The notes beneath the pieces are model-generated. The model ran no database searches. It saw nothing but the letters and a program-made list of their open reading frames with translations, and was not told the origin of the DNA. A DNA stretch of 64,000 bases from positions 1-64,000 of the forward strand of contig QANZ01005538.1 in the NCBI GenBank assembly GCA_003254925.1. The letters run 5' to 3'. The translations under genes were made by a program, and so were the position numbers. Below, in pieces: positions 48,500-59,805 of this stretch. Every line of letters starts with the position of its first letter. The first letter of the stretch is position 1. The DNA is from Chamaecrista fasciculata. Taxonomy: Eukaryota; Streptophyta; Magnoliopsida; Fabales; Fabaceae.

Positions 48500-51147
48500 A
48501 TGGACTTTGATGAATGTAAGTTTTCTAAATTTTCTCCTTCGTCTTCTTCATAATCTTCTTCCTTTGAGTTTTGGTCTGAGTTTGGTGATCAACCGCAACC
48601 GCTGAAGATCATTTTTCCAAATGACCCCTTTTTCCGTGAGGGTGTTTCCCCCCTTTTTGCTGGTGAATGGAGAAAAGTCCTACATCAATTGGGTTATAAC
48701 TGTCGTGTTTCCTCAGCTGCTGGAACTGGCGCGAGAACGCTTGGCACGTCAGCGCCCAATACCTCTGTGCCCGAGTCATCGACGCCTGCTAGGTTCGCGT
48801 CCCCTATGGATACGAGAGATGGTGATGCGGGGGCGTCCTCGTCCCATGTTCCAGGAGAATTTGAAGGGGTGCCTACGGTTTTGTCTTCGTCCACGTCGAC
48901 AGAGATTCGTGAGATGTTATCTCCTGCTGCGGAGTCGACGTCCACAGATGAGGAGTCATCTGTACCCGAGGAAGCGGGTGGCGCTGATGTCCCTGTTTCG
49001 GCGTCCATAGGGGACGGCAATCCTTAGCAAACGATCTATGGTGAGGAAGTCGATTTTCAAGCTCACCCTGAGTGGTTTCTCTATCAAAATCGCAAGTTGG
49101 CAAACGTTCCTTGGTTCAAGGGGGAGACGACGCCATGCGGTCCCGATAGGGCCGAAGTTATGAGGAATGCGCATCCCATGGTTGATTGGTAACATCAGAG
49201 GCCCCACGAAAAGGTGCAAATGGCGTTCTTGGATTTGACTAGCGATGTGGTGAAGGAGTACTACACTTGGAACTTTGGTGTGGACGTACCCGAGGGGCTC
49301 AACCAAAAATTGATGGTGTCCACCTTGAGTCATCTAGCGCCACTGCCGGACCTGCTCTATACCGATGGAAGAAGTATCCTAATCTGTGAGCACGCCCTCG
49401 GGCGTTGTGATATAGAAATGCCTTTCAACCCTGCGGTCATGGATCTCCTTGCCATTATGAACATTTGTACCATTCAAGTTAGCGCAAATGGATGGCGTAT
49501 CATGCTGGGCTTTGTTGCCAAATGCAAGAGGGATGGCGTTGCGGCAACGGCTTGAGTATTCTTATATTTCTTCTATCCTCGCTAGGTGGGTAATTGTTTC
49601 ATCTCCTACTATAGACGTCTGGGGCGTCCAAAGATTTTGAAGCATGCTGTTAGCGATCCTAAGGAATGGCAGTATAAGTTCGGTTTTGTTAGGCAGTCGG
49701 GATCCGACTAGCCTTTCTGGGTTCGCGCATCAGATGAGCGCGCCATGTTTCCCTTATCGTGGAGGAGATCTCGACTCGGGCCCTTCAAATGTAATTGGAG
49801 GGACCTAACCGTCGGTGAGCGCTTCGCGGCGTTGCGGTTGATCACCATTTACCTTTTTGATCCTAAGCATTGTATGTGTCTCTTTTCATTCTTGCACGAT
49901 ATTTCATTTCATACTGATTGTTTCGAAACTCTGCTTCGTTTACATTTCAGTGATTGAGGCTTCCTTAGCCGACGTTATCGGGACCAAACTTCCTCGGGGA
50001 GACAAGGGGAAAGAGAAAGTGGTGGCGTCCTTGAAGAAGAACACCGTTTCTGCCCCCAGGAAGCCTGGGAACCTTACGATTCGTGAGCTACTGAGGCTCC
50101 AAGTCCTCTTGCCAATCCTGTCAGTAAGGAAAAAGAAACTACTGCTCCGACGTCCAAGGCTGAGCAGGCGTCATCGCGCAAGGGTGCGCGCCCTGAGAGC
50201 GAAGTTCCCCTAAATCCAGCCGCTCCAGAAGCTGGTAACTTTAACGCCCTGGAGGCTCTCTCTAACTGTCTTTTAGAGGCAGCGGTGGTGAAGAGAGACG
50301 ACCTGGCTAGGGCGTCCACGGAAAATACCCGAGACCCCACCGAGGAGACCGTTCAATTTCAATTGGCTGCTGGATTGCGGGTTCTAGCCAACAACGTCTC
50401 TAGAAAAGACCTCATTTCCAAGAGGGATGACGCTAGAGAGGACGCCAAGAAGTGGCGCAGTGCAGCAGATGGTCTGCCCAATGAGCTGGAGCTGGCGAAG
50501 GCGTCCGCAACCTCGCTCTAAACTGGGTTTGATCTACGGGGTAAGCAGATGGAAGAGACTGCTGGCATTCTCAACGCATTTAATGAGAAAGTGGCTGGTC
50601 TGGAAGCCGAAATTAAGAATCGCAAGGACGCCTACGTAGCCCTTAAGGAGCTAGCCTTGAGGCAGATCAAGTGGACGGGTTATCGCTACAACTATATAGG
50701 TTTTAAGAATGCCATCCAGCAGTTGAGGTTGCGCAACCCAACTTGGATATTTCAGGGATATGCCCAAACAAGATAGTTGAGGGCAGGCTCATCCAGGACC
50801 CAATAGACTCTGACCCTATAGTTAAGATCCCCAGGATGCCCGAGAATTATGCGCTGCAGGGGTATGAATCTAGGTGTGATGACGACTTTCCCTGGTTCCC
50901 AAATTGCGTGGTTCCTCTTCCGGGTGAAGAAGATCAAGGAGCCACGGACGCCACCACTCCTAGGGATGGTGATGTCAACGCTCGTGGCGCTGATGGAGAG
51001 GGCCCCGCTGCAGATTGTGCTGCTGTAGGTGACAACGCTGCGGATGATGTCGCGGGTGATGCTGCGAACGAGAGCGCCTCTGCTGGTGAGGACACTGAGG
51101 AACCTTCTCCAGCCGACATTGTTGAGGATACCCCAGCTGACGCTTAG
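48500..51147 (+). pseudogene. Antisense accessory gene of the Tat element (putative gypsy-type transposon domain)
   Basis: Lies between integrase and the 3' LTR, on the strand opposite to pol. Its location fits the extra antisense ORFs known from Tat-lineage elements. One frame runs from the ATG at 48500 to 49871, with stops near 48551, 49025, 49190, 49553, 49600 and 49708. A Ser/Thr-rich N-terminus is followed by a domain with MPFNPAVMDLLAIMNICTIQ and SANGWRIMLGF, resembling the 'putative gypsy type transposon' family. A likely intron runs 49872-49950 (GTATGTG to TACATTTCAG), and splicing keeps the frame. Then come a Lys-rich linker, a coiled-coil-like segment (50285-50680) and an acidic Ala/Asp-rich tail to TAG at 51147. 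Frameshifts lie near 50085 and 50770. It is not functional as it stands, and its role is unknown. Confidence 0.7.
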
Positions 51148-51677
51148 GCCTGTATGCCGATGTTTATTCTGTTTCGGGCCTGCGCGCCCTTTTTAATTAT
51201 GTTGGATTTGTTGTGGCTTTCATGCCACATTTAACTTGGTATTGTATGGCCTTTGTGCCACTTTTCGGATATTTGGGCGGTGGCGCCCAAAATTTATGCT
51301 ATTAGTTTAACTATGTTTGTTTACAGCGCTTTATCCCTGCTTTGCATGCCGTGTTTGACTTGCGTTTTCCATGCTTTGATTAGATTATCAAATTGTTTGC
51401 ACGTTAAAGTGCTGCCTTGCGATGGGCACGCTTCGAGCGTTTGCGTATCATACGCTAAGTTTTTGACTTGTCATCCAAGGGAGGGACGGTCTGCATGGTT
51501 GTTGAGTGCCATACTCACAAGGCTCCTTCGAGGGCCTTTTTGTTGCTGTTCCGAGGGCGTTCCCCCGAGCAACTTAATATAATTAACACAATGTGTTAGG
51601 AAAAATGCACTTTATTGATGTAAAATCTCAGTACGATTGGCTCAGGGGCCTTCTTTGGTTATTAGAAAGCTTCCTTA
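51148..51677. other. Spacer between the tail-to-tail antisense gene and integrase
   Basis: No coding frame of note. It probably holds the 3' UTRs of both transcription units, which converge here. Confidence 0.5.
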
Positions 51678-52594
51678 CTAAGGGAAATAAAATTTAAGTT
51701 TGGCCATGTTCCAAGCGTTTGGAAGTGGCTTACCTTCGAAGGTCTCTAGCTTAAAGGCGTTGCCAGGCAGGATTTCTGTAACCCTGTATGGGCCTTCCCA
51801 GTTTGGTCCCAGCTTTCCTTGTCTAGGATCCTTCCTGTTGTTTTCCACAGTTCTGAGTACCAAGTCCCCTATTTTAAGGGTCCTGAGTTTGATTTTGGAG
51901 TCATGGTATTTCTTAACCATCTGGTTGTAGGCAGCTTGTCTGATAGCTTCTACTTCTCTTCTTTCTTCCATGCTATCCAACTCTTCAAGTCTGGAGTTGG
52001 CATCATTGGTACTTGGATAGTTGATTATCCTCTCGGTTGGGACGTTCACTTCACCAGGTATCACCGCTTCATGCCCATATGCCAAGGTGAAGGGTGTTTC
52101 CTTCGTGGCTATTTGCTCTGTGGTTCTGTATGACCATAATACTGAGGGGAGTTCATCAACCCATCTTCGCTTAGTTGACTCCAGTCTCCTTTTGATTCCT
52201 TGTATGATGATCCTGTTGGCAAACTCAACCTGGCGATTTGTGGCAGATGTTCCACTGATGTGGTTTTGTGATGGATTTTCCAGACCTTACAGAAGTCTTG
52301 GAACTTTTTGCTCGTGATATGAGCACCATTATCGGATATCAGCGTGTTTGGGACGCCAAACCTGGTGATGATGTTCTGCCACACAAATTTTTCCATGGCT
52401 TCCGTGGTTATGGACGCCACGGCTTCCGATTCTACCCATTTCGTGAATTAGTCCACAACGACAAAGAGGAATTTCCTCTGGTAAGTGGCCATTGGGAATG
52501 GCCCTGCAATGTCAATCCCCCAAAGATCAAAGGGCCATGGAGAGGTGATGGCGCATAGGGGAGCAGCGTGTGAGTGGATCATGTTGGCGTATTT
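51678..52594 (-). pseudogene. Tat-lineage integrase
   Basis: The - strand core begins DLWGIDIAGPFP with the first Asp; the second Asp is in LISDNGAHI. The Glu segment (VEFANRIIIQGIKRR) is in a shifted frame near 52230. The C-terminal frame, 52085-51678, contains LAYGHEAVIPGEVNVP and ends in the β-barrel-like KIGDLVLRTVENN, GKLGPNWEGPYRVTEI and WNMAKLKFYFP. Stops lie after the CEKC zinc pair (near 52594) and in the VVVD-FTKW motif (near 52452). The catalytic residues are present, but the enzyme is broken by at least two stops and one frameshift. Confidence 0.85.
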
Positions 52595-53325
52595 TTAGCA
52601 TTTCTCGCATGAACGGACAACGTTCTCAGCATCTTGCTGGATCGTAGGCCAATAGTAGCTTGCTCTTTGGATTTTCTTCCGCATCACCATTGGGCCTTGG
52701 TGGCTCCCACATAGTCCCTCATGGATTTCTGTCAACACTCTGTTGATCTCGTCTCCTGCTATGCACTTGGCTCTAGGATGACTGAAATTTTTCCTATAAA
52801 GAGCGCCCTGCCTAATAAAATTCCTGCCAGATCTTCTGGTGACCTTTCTGGCTTCGTTCTTGTCTGAAGGGAGGGCGCTGGTGGCCAAATATTTGAATAT
52901 TAGCGTTCTCCAATCGTCGGCTTCCTCTCTGTGAAGAACGTCCTTTTCTAGGATCGACGATTCCCTTAGTGTTATTTTGATGATGGAGTCTCTACCACCC
53001 ATGGTTGGCTTGGACGCTAGTTTACCAAGTTCATCTCCTATGCCGTTGTCATCTCTCGAGATGTGTTGAAACGTAGCTTCGATTGCGGCGCCCTCGATGA
53101 TTTTCTTTGCCTTTTCTGCATACTGGATCATCACAAGGTCTCTTGTTTCGTATTCACCATTCATTTGTTGTATCACCAGCTGGGAATCTCCCAAGATTTC
53201 GAGTTTTCTGGCACCGATGTTTGCTGCCAGTTTCAGAGTAGCAATCAGGGCCTCGTACTCTGCCTGATTGTTAGTGATTGGGAATTCAATTTCTATTGAT
53301 TGTTCCACGATGGAGCCATCTGGGC
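52595..53325 (-). pseudogene. Second (archaeal-type) RNase H and integrase zinc domain of the Tat element
   Basis: NNQAEYEALIATLKLAAN, GDSQLVIQQMNGEYE and the downstream DELGKLASKP are the RNase HI-type signature of the extra RNase H domain that marks the Tat lineage. Its first Asp (KVHIDGAVS) is encoded just upstream in the neighbouring frame; a one-base shift near 53315 separates them. C-terminally, HEGLCGSHQG and CEKC form the HHCC zinc finger of integrase. The combination supports the Tat assignment over other gypsy lineages. Confidence 0.85.
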
Positions 53326-53925
53326 TCGCATCACTACTCCTGCACCTCGTTGTGAGTTAGATACAGCTCCATCAATGTGTACCTTCCATGTCCAGTCTTG
53401 GGCGCTCTCGGGTCCCGTCATCTCGGCTACGAAGTCTGCCAACGCCTGTCCTTCGATGGCCCTTCTGGGCTCGTAGGCTATCCCGTATTCTGAGATTTCC
53501 ACGGACCAAACTGACATTCTTCCGGTGATGTCTGGTTGTTTTACCATCTGTTTGATGGGTCTGTGTGTTCTGACAATTATCTGATACTGTTGGTAGTAAT
53601 GTCTCAACTTTCTAGTTGAATGAAGTAATGAGAATGTTAGTTTCTCCAGGCGGCGATACCGCTTTTCTGCTCCTGTAAGAGTTTTACTGGTGAAGTAGAT
53701 GGGTTTTTGTTCTTCCCCCACTTCTAGCACCAAAGATGAGCTGACTGCGTCATCTGTGGACGCCAGAGAGACGTACATGGATTTGTCTTTGACTGGGATT
53801 ACCAGAGTTGGCGGTGACGCCAAGTATTTTTTCAACTTCTGGAACGCTTTCTTGCATTCCTCGTTCCATTCAAATTTTTTGTTCGCTTTTAGCGTTTTGA
53901 AAAAGGGTAAGATCTATCGGCAGAC
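53326..53925 (-). pseudogene. Tat RT-linked RNase H
   Basis: Reads from ADRSYPFFKTLKANKKFEW near 53920 through KKYLASPPTLVIPVKDK. Next come YVSLASTDDAVSSSLV, EKRYRRLEKLTFSLLHSTRK and the tether YGIAYEPRRAIEGQALADFV. This is the normal RNase H of gypsy RT, and it precedes the second RNase H. The first catalytic Asp position reads Ser-Thr-Asp. The reading frame is open here. On its 5' side the coding sequence is interrupted by the 199-bp intron-like segment. Confidence 0.85.
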
Positions 53926-54124
53926 CTGGATGTAAAGAGAACTCGTGATGAGTAATACTCGTTTTATTAATGTTAAATTGTGCGTCGTAGGACGGCTTAC
54001 ATAGTGACTTGAAAGTAAATTGCTATATGAATGAAGACAGAATTTATAGATACGACATATTTAAGAAAGAAGAAACTAGTAGCTAAAAAGCTTTATTGTT
54101 GACAAGGCGCTAGGCGCCTTCTAC
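53926..54124 (-). other. 199-bp intron-like interruption of Tat pol
   Basis: On the - strand the coding sequence runs to TCGAG (54126), then GTAGAAGG...CTCTTTACATCCAG, and resumes with GTCTGCC at 53925. Removing 54124-53926 exactly restores the frame between the RT thumb (HRFLSR) and ADRSYPFF. Both splice dinucleotides and a pyrimidine-rich 3' end are present. The segment starts with an in-frame stop. An alternative reading is a small insertion with the 4-bp duplication AGGT. Confidence 0.65.
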
Positions 54125-54830
54125 CTCGACAGGAACCTATGAAGAGCCGCTAGCCTGCCGTTCAGGCGTTGGACTTCCTTGATCGTCTTTGGAGCTTTCA
54201 TCTTTAGAATGGCCTTGCACTGATCTGGGTTTGTCTCAATTCCTCTGTGGGTGAGCATGAATCTGAGGAATTTTCTCCCATTGACCCCGAAGGCGCACTT
54301 GGAGGTGTTTAGCTCCATTTGGTACTTCCTGAGCTAGTTGAAGATTTCTTTTAAGTCTTCAGTATGTTTGCATCCTTCCTTGGTCTTCACCACCATGTCG
54401 TCCACGTAAACCTCCAGGTTCTTTCCGATGTAATTGTTGAAGAAAAGATCCATCATCCTCTGGTAGGTGGCGCCAGCATTATTCAATCCGAAAGGCATCA
54501 CCGTATAACAGTATGTTCCCAGTTCGGTGATGAAGAATGTTTTTTCGACGTCCTCATGATTCATTTTGATCTGGTTGTAGCCGTTGAAGGCGTCCAGGAA
54601 GCTCATGGTCTGATGACCGCATGTTCCATCCACCAGTTTGTCGATGTTAGGCAAGGGATAATGATCTTTTGGGCAAGCCTTGTTCAGGTCAGTGAAGTCA
54701 ACACACATTCTCCATTTTCCATTGGCTTTCTTGACCAACACCACGTTGGAAAGCCATTCAGGGTTCTTGGTTTCCCTGATGAAACCTGAAGCTAAGAGCT
54801 TCTCACTTCATTTTGATTGCTGTCTGGCGT
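54125..54830 (-). pseudogene. Tat reverse transcriptase
   Basis: The frame 54744-54334 carries VLVKKANGKWRMCVDFTDLN, KACPKDHYPLPNIDKLVD, FLDAFNGYNQIKM and the catalytic box YVDDMVVKT. A TAG at 54331-54333 interrupts the segment before LRKYQMELNTSKCAFGV. The thumb (TNPDQCKAILKMKAPK, LAALHRFLSR) ends at the intron-like segment. Upstream (54745-54830) the N-terminal part has a stop and a frameshift near 54810. The active-site residues are intact, but the protein is not continuous. Confidence 0.87.
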
Positions 54831-55743
54831 TCTTGGCCGAATAGGCGCTTTCGCTAGATAATTCCGGCCTTTCCATCTGTGTTTAGGCTGTGACAAATGA
54901 GTTTTGGGTCAATCCCTGGCATGTCGGCAGGTCGCCACGCAAAGACGTCTGAAGATGCTTTCAGGAGCTGAATGAGCTCAGCTTTCTCAGCTTCATGTAG
55001 TAGCATGTTGATCTGCACGGTTTTCTCAGCGTTGTCCTCTAGTTGGACAACTTCTAAATCACCCACCGGCTTTGGTCTCTATGCTTCGACCTCGTCTCTG
55101 AAATCCTCCACCTCACAGTTCAGGACTTCAGGATCTACTACTCCTTTGGCGTTGTCATCCTTTTTGGGCGTTCTCGCCTTTCTTTTTCGCTCTTCTTCCT
55201 TAGTCTTTTCAAGACTCGCCGCATAACATTGCCATGTCGTTTTCTGGTTGGTTCTCACCTGTCCTACTCCTTGGGAAGTTGGAAACTTCATGCGCAGATG
55301 TGCAGTAGAGATTACTGCTCTCATTTTGTTCAGAGATGGGCTCCCTAGGAGGACGTTGTACGTCGAGGGCGCCTACACCACTATGAATTCGATGGTGTTG
55401 CTGATTACTCTAGGGTATTCTCCCACTATGAGTCTTAGGTCCATTTTTCCAATGGCTGGAATTTGATCTCCAGTAATGCCTATCAGGCTTCCGTAATGGT
55501 ATTTCAGGTCCTCCATTGGGATTCCCAATTGGTCAAAGCATCGTTTATACAGGATATCTGCGGAGGAGCCCTGATCTACCATGATCCTTTCTACAGTGAA
55601 GTTGCCAATCTGGGCTGTGATGACCACGGGATCATCATAGTCTCGGTTGACCTCCCATAATTCATCGTCAGTGAAGGTTATGGGTTCGACCCATTTCTCC
55701 TCAGCGGATGACTCCTTGTAGTCTATTTTCAGTATAGAGCTAT
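54831..55743 (-). pseudogene. Tat protease and protease-RT linker, cut by Athila
   Basis: The aspartic protease core is VDQGSSADILYKRCFDQL (55590-55540, DQG in place of DTG/DSG), preceded by EKWVEPITFTDDELWEVN. A TAG at 55370-55372 interrupts the segment before YNVLLGSPSLNKMRA. The linker follows (ISTAHLRMKFPTSQGVGQVR, a Glu/Lys-rich stretch, then SSDVFAWRPADMPGIDPKLI). The coding frame is open to 55743, where the Athila LTR begins. The rest of the protease upstream region and gag should lie beyond the Athila copy, outside the window. Confidence 0.85.
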
Positions 55744-57100
55744 TGACCGCACCCGTCGCTAGGTGGCCAAAATACCAGAATAAAATGCACTATAGTGGTG
55801 CAATCCGAGTCGATCTCTCGAGGAAATTTTGTGCAAAGTTTTAAAGCAAACAATACCAAATTATCACTAATCAGGTGAAAGCAAGGAAAATCGTTCTTGA
55901 ATGTTTATCTATGTCCTAAGACGATAATTAAATAAAGCAATAAATGTTTTTGTGTTTTTGATTTAAAGGATTGAATTGAAAGAAATAATAATACGAGTAG
56001 ATTAACCATATTGAGAAAACACCCGACAGAGCAATTGGATTAAGCAATCATCACTAATAAAGATAAAGGGAGTATTCCCACATAAATCATCCTAAGATAG
56101 TCACTAATAACTTAATGACCTAGATTAACAACCCTATCATGCAAACACCTTAAACAAGATAGATCCACAATAAGTATTGAAAACCTCATTCAATTGATGA
56201 TAAAAGAAGATCAAGAACCATAATCTTTATAACAATAAACATTGTCAAAGCTATACATCTATAATTATAACCAAACTAGTGTAAACTCAAGGGTTACAAT
56301 CAAGATATAATCAAACAATAAAACCAAGTTCCTAATCAAGAATCAGAATACCAAAAAGTTCTCAGGTTCAACTAGAATTCAAGAACAATAAAGTAAATCC
56401 TAATTCTGGTGTGAGAAAAACTCCCTAATGGTGAAACCCTAGTTCATGCTTTGCTCCAATGCTCCTCTGGGTATGAGTGTTTAGCCGCTCATGGTTGACA
56501 GATGAACAACTTCGGATTTGACTGCCATGATTCCACGAAAAGCTTCACGAGATGATGGAAATCGCTAACCGAGATATGGGACGAGTAAAACTCTCCCTCA
56601 AGTAGTGTGTAGCCTCCGAATGACCTCCAGACCTCTCCTCCCTCTTATTTTCGGCTTAACCCCAAGAAATTTAGGTCTGAATCATCCAAATCGGGCTTGG
56701 GCCTGCTTAATTTCAAATTATCGTGAACCCACCGCGGCTGTGCATGGCGACGGTTATTGGCGGTTTCTCCAGACTTCCGATTCTTCTCAGTTTGGTCCCT
56801 GACTCGTCTCCAAGCATCCTTAAGCCTTCCTCGAAGTAATTCAGCACTTTGGACTTCATTAAAACCTATCAAGAACATCAAGAAACTAAGTGAATTCTTA
56901 GGATAAAGAGGATCAATCAAGTAATAAAGATTAAACACGAGAAAACCACTCAATTAAGCACAAAATAGTCCAAATAATCATCAAACTTCAAGGCATCATA
57001 TTTTATCATAAAGGGACATAAAGGCATGCAATTGAATCCCAAATGAATATAAAATGCCCTAAAATGTCACCAAAATATATGATGAAATATGGTCAGATCA
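55744..57100 (-). repeat. 3' LTR of the Athila element
   Basis: About 1.36 kb. In + coordinates it begins TGACCGCACCCGTCGC and ends ATATGGTCAGATCA, giving TGA...TCA inverted ends. The inner end adjoins a strong polypurine tract. It contains the stretch GCAATCCGAGTCGATCTCTC and a run of AT-rich sequence, with no long frame. Confidence 0.75.
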
Positions 57101-57116
57101 AACTCCCCCACACTTT
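57101..57116 (-). other. Polypurine tract of the Athila element
   Basis: The - strand reads AAAGTGTGGGGGAGTT directly before the LTR start TGATCTGACC. Similar tracts recur near 58586-58602 and 60973-60986. Confidence 0.8.
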
Positions 57117-58884
57117 AATCTTTGCACTCCTGGGCAAAGCTGTCAAGAAAGAGTAGAAAACAAGGATGCAAAAGAATTAAAAGAGTATCAATCCCACTCA
57201 ACACATGACTGTAGAAAACAAAAGCAACTTAGATCATGAGACAATCAATCAACTGAGCATGCCAAGCAACCTAAGAATCTCCAATAGACCAATCCAAAAG
57301 TGTATCACTCACTCACATAGCAGGGAAAATTTTACTCTCAAATCCTTGAAACGAGCCTCTACCATAGGCTTGAAATAACTCTACAATCTTCACTATAAAT
57401 GCAATGATTCAAAAACTCAGGAGGACTTTAGAGGGTTGTAATGTTGAAAAAGCTTAAGAGATGGAAAAATTTAAAAAGAGAAACAAAATGGAAGAGAGAA
57501 GAAAGTGGTAGCAAATGAGCACAAAAGAAAAGTTAAGCTGCATACTAGTCAATGAATTCCAAATTTAGCATTTAAAACCTACCACTCTTTAAGACGAACT
57601 CCAATCCTCAACCAACCAAAAATTGCACAAGCTTTCTCTCTGATTTTTTTTCTTGAGTCTTTGACTCTTATTTGGCGCCATAAACTTGCCTAGCTTCTTA
57701 ACTTAATCCCATTTTCAACTTGAAGCTTTAAAAGGCACAACTTCTTTTTTTTTTTTTTTTTTNNNNNNNNNNNNNTTTTTTTTTTTTTTTTTTTACTTGG
57801 CAATTCAAACCCATGAGGAGAGAAGCAAAAAGAAGAGTGTTGGGCAAACAAAAAGCTAATTTAAAATTCAAAAACTAATAACAACAAGCTTAGATAATTA
57901 AGGCTCAAAGGGGGTGACAAATGGTGATGGTGTTTGGGCTTGTGTATGGGAAATAAGGGTAGAAGAAAAATGCCTCCATCATAGTTCAAAAACCAATGCA
58001 CTTGAAGCTTTGATAAAGAGTGAAATCAAGTTCTAGAGAAAACTCATCACAAGGACTAAAATGACGCTCATATGAAATGAACAATTAGGCTCAAAATCTT
58101 CCAACAGGTTTAATAAGGTGACACTCAATTGATCTTTGGATGAATTCAAAAGAAACAATAGCATGATCACAATTAACCAAAAGCTCAGGAATCTGAAGAA
58201 GCAAGAGTTAACTACTTTCACATGCGAGTAGAATATAACCAATTAACTCAAAAGCATAATCGAAATCTTCTCAAACTTGAAAAATTCACCAAAGAGTTAA
58301 AAACTAAATTGTGGGTTCATATGATATCTCAAACCTGATGCTGGAAATCCATGGAAAACTGAATGCCAGAAATTAGAGAGGAAGGTCAGAAAAATCCTTC
58401 AAATGCATTTAAACACATCTATGATAGGCAAACAGAGTTCCAAAAATCAAGATAAACTGTCAAAACATAAATCCAGCTCAAAAGACCACAAAAATGCCTT
58501 AAAGTTTGAAAAATTGTCAAAAATGTCCCAGTCAAGGAACTAGCAGCTAAAATCAGACAAAATAAACCAATATCACCGAACTCACACTCCCCCACACTTT
58601 AAACTCTGCAGTGTCGTCAATGCAAGAACACTACAAAATAAAACCAGGGGAAAAGAGAAGCAAATAGCTGCGCAGAATGCAGAATCCAGGAGCAAAAGAA
58701 GAACCGGCAATACATCATCAAAAGAGCTAAAACCAACATGTCTAAAGAAAAGTCAGACGGTGCCCAAATATCCATATACAAAAAAATAAATGAAGCAAAG
58801 ACACGACAACAGACTCTAGAGTTTACTAACAATGTAACATCTAGACACATGAAAACAAAATAAAGCAAAAGACTCAATCTAGAG
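57117..58884 (-). other. Athila 3' non-coding region
   Basis: No convincing frame. It includes a poly-T run at 57745-57794 with a 13-N gap (57763-57775) and, near 58586, a second copy of the G-rich tract. Confidence 0.6.
57745..57794. repeat. Poly-T tract with a 13-N gap
   Basis: T at 57745-57762 and 57776-57794, N at 57763-57775. This is a homopolymer that the assembly could not size. Confidence 0.95.
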
Positions 58885-59764
58885 CTAAACATCGGCATGA
58901 TCCTCATCGGCAGGCGGAAGGATAGGAGGGGTGATCTGGTGCTGGCTGCATAAGAGCTGACCCAGCTCCCTAAGATATGTATCCTGCGCACCCATCCTGT
59001 CAAACAAGCGACCCTGGTCACGTCGGACACACTGGAGCTCAGCTAGGATCTGTGTTTGGGTCTCCTCCATGCGGGCCATAGAAGCCTCAAGCGCTGACAT
59101 CCGTCCAGCATCCTCCATGTGCACATCCCCGGGTGCATCATTCTGGGCTGCGCCATCCTCCATGTGCACATACTCGTCCTCGTTCGCCCCGGTGTACTCC
59201 TCAATGCCCTTGGACCGAAAGATTGCTGTCAAAAGATGCGGGAATGCCATCGCATGCCCAGGAGGGCCATGCACAGACGATTCCAAAGCGTCCAACATAA
59301 GTTGAGATACATCGACATCCCGCCCCTGCGACAATAGGAAGATAAGGGCAGCGATCCTAACGGGAGTGTGACTCTTGTGACTGTTAGGGATGATGTTATT
59401 AGTCACCAAGTGGAGCCACATCCGGGCACTGGGTTTGAAGGAGCTGCGCAAAATATAGTCGGTCTTCCCATATGGCCTATCCCAAATTTGGACGCCGGGA
59501 AGGCAGAGAGCGCTAGCCAAGGCATCTCGGGAGATGGAGGAATGGTCGCGAAGGTAGGCTTGGTAAGCGCAAGGCCGGTCGGGATCATAAGGTGGGAACT
59601 GGAGGTGTTTAGAAATAAGACCTGGTGTGAGGCGCACTGGCACGTCTCGAAGAGTGACATCGTAATCGCCCGTCGAAACACAAAGAGCGTGGGAACGATT
59701 TGTAGAGATGAAGAGCGACTCCGTTTGGATGGCTGGGAGGATTTCTTGGCTGCACGAGGCATCT
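58885..59764 (-). pseudogene. Athila extra ORF downstream of integrase (plant-transposon-protein type)
   Basis: The likely start is the ATG at 59764 (MPRAAKKSSQPSKRSRSSS, a basic Ser-rich N-terminus). That frame loses similarity within ~20 codons, and the family-like sequence continues in the neighbouring frame from about 59700 to TAG at 58885. The core SARMWLHLVTNNIIPNSHKS with ALIFLLSQGRDVDVSQLM resembles the 'putative plant transposon protein' domain found in many plant repeats. The C-terminal part has the repeat-like pairs VHMEDGAAQ and VHMEDAGRM, then a probable coiled coil. It occupies the position called env-like in Athila, but I see no signal peptide or transmembrane segment. A frameshift near 59700 makes it defective. 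Confidence 0.65.
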
Positions 59765-59805
59765 GGAAAACAAAACAAGACAAAAACAAACAAACAACTA
59801 GACAA

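Noticed and set aside
48500..51147. An independent host gene between two transposons
   Set aside because: Its position between Tat integrase and LTR and its gypsy-type transposon domain fit an element-borne antisense gene.
58885..59764. Athila extra ORF as a retroviral envelope protein
   Set aside because: No signal peptide, transmembrane segment or cleavage site is visible; the sequence fits the plant-transposon-protein domain better.
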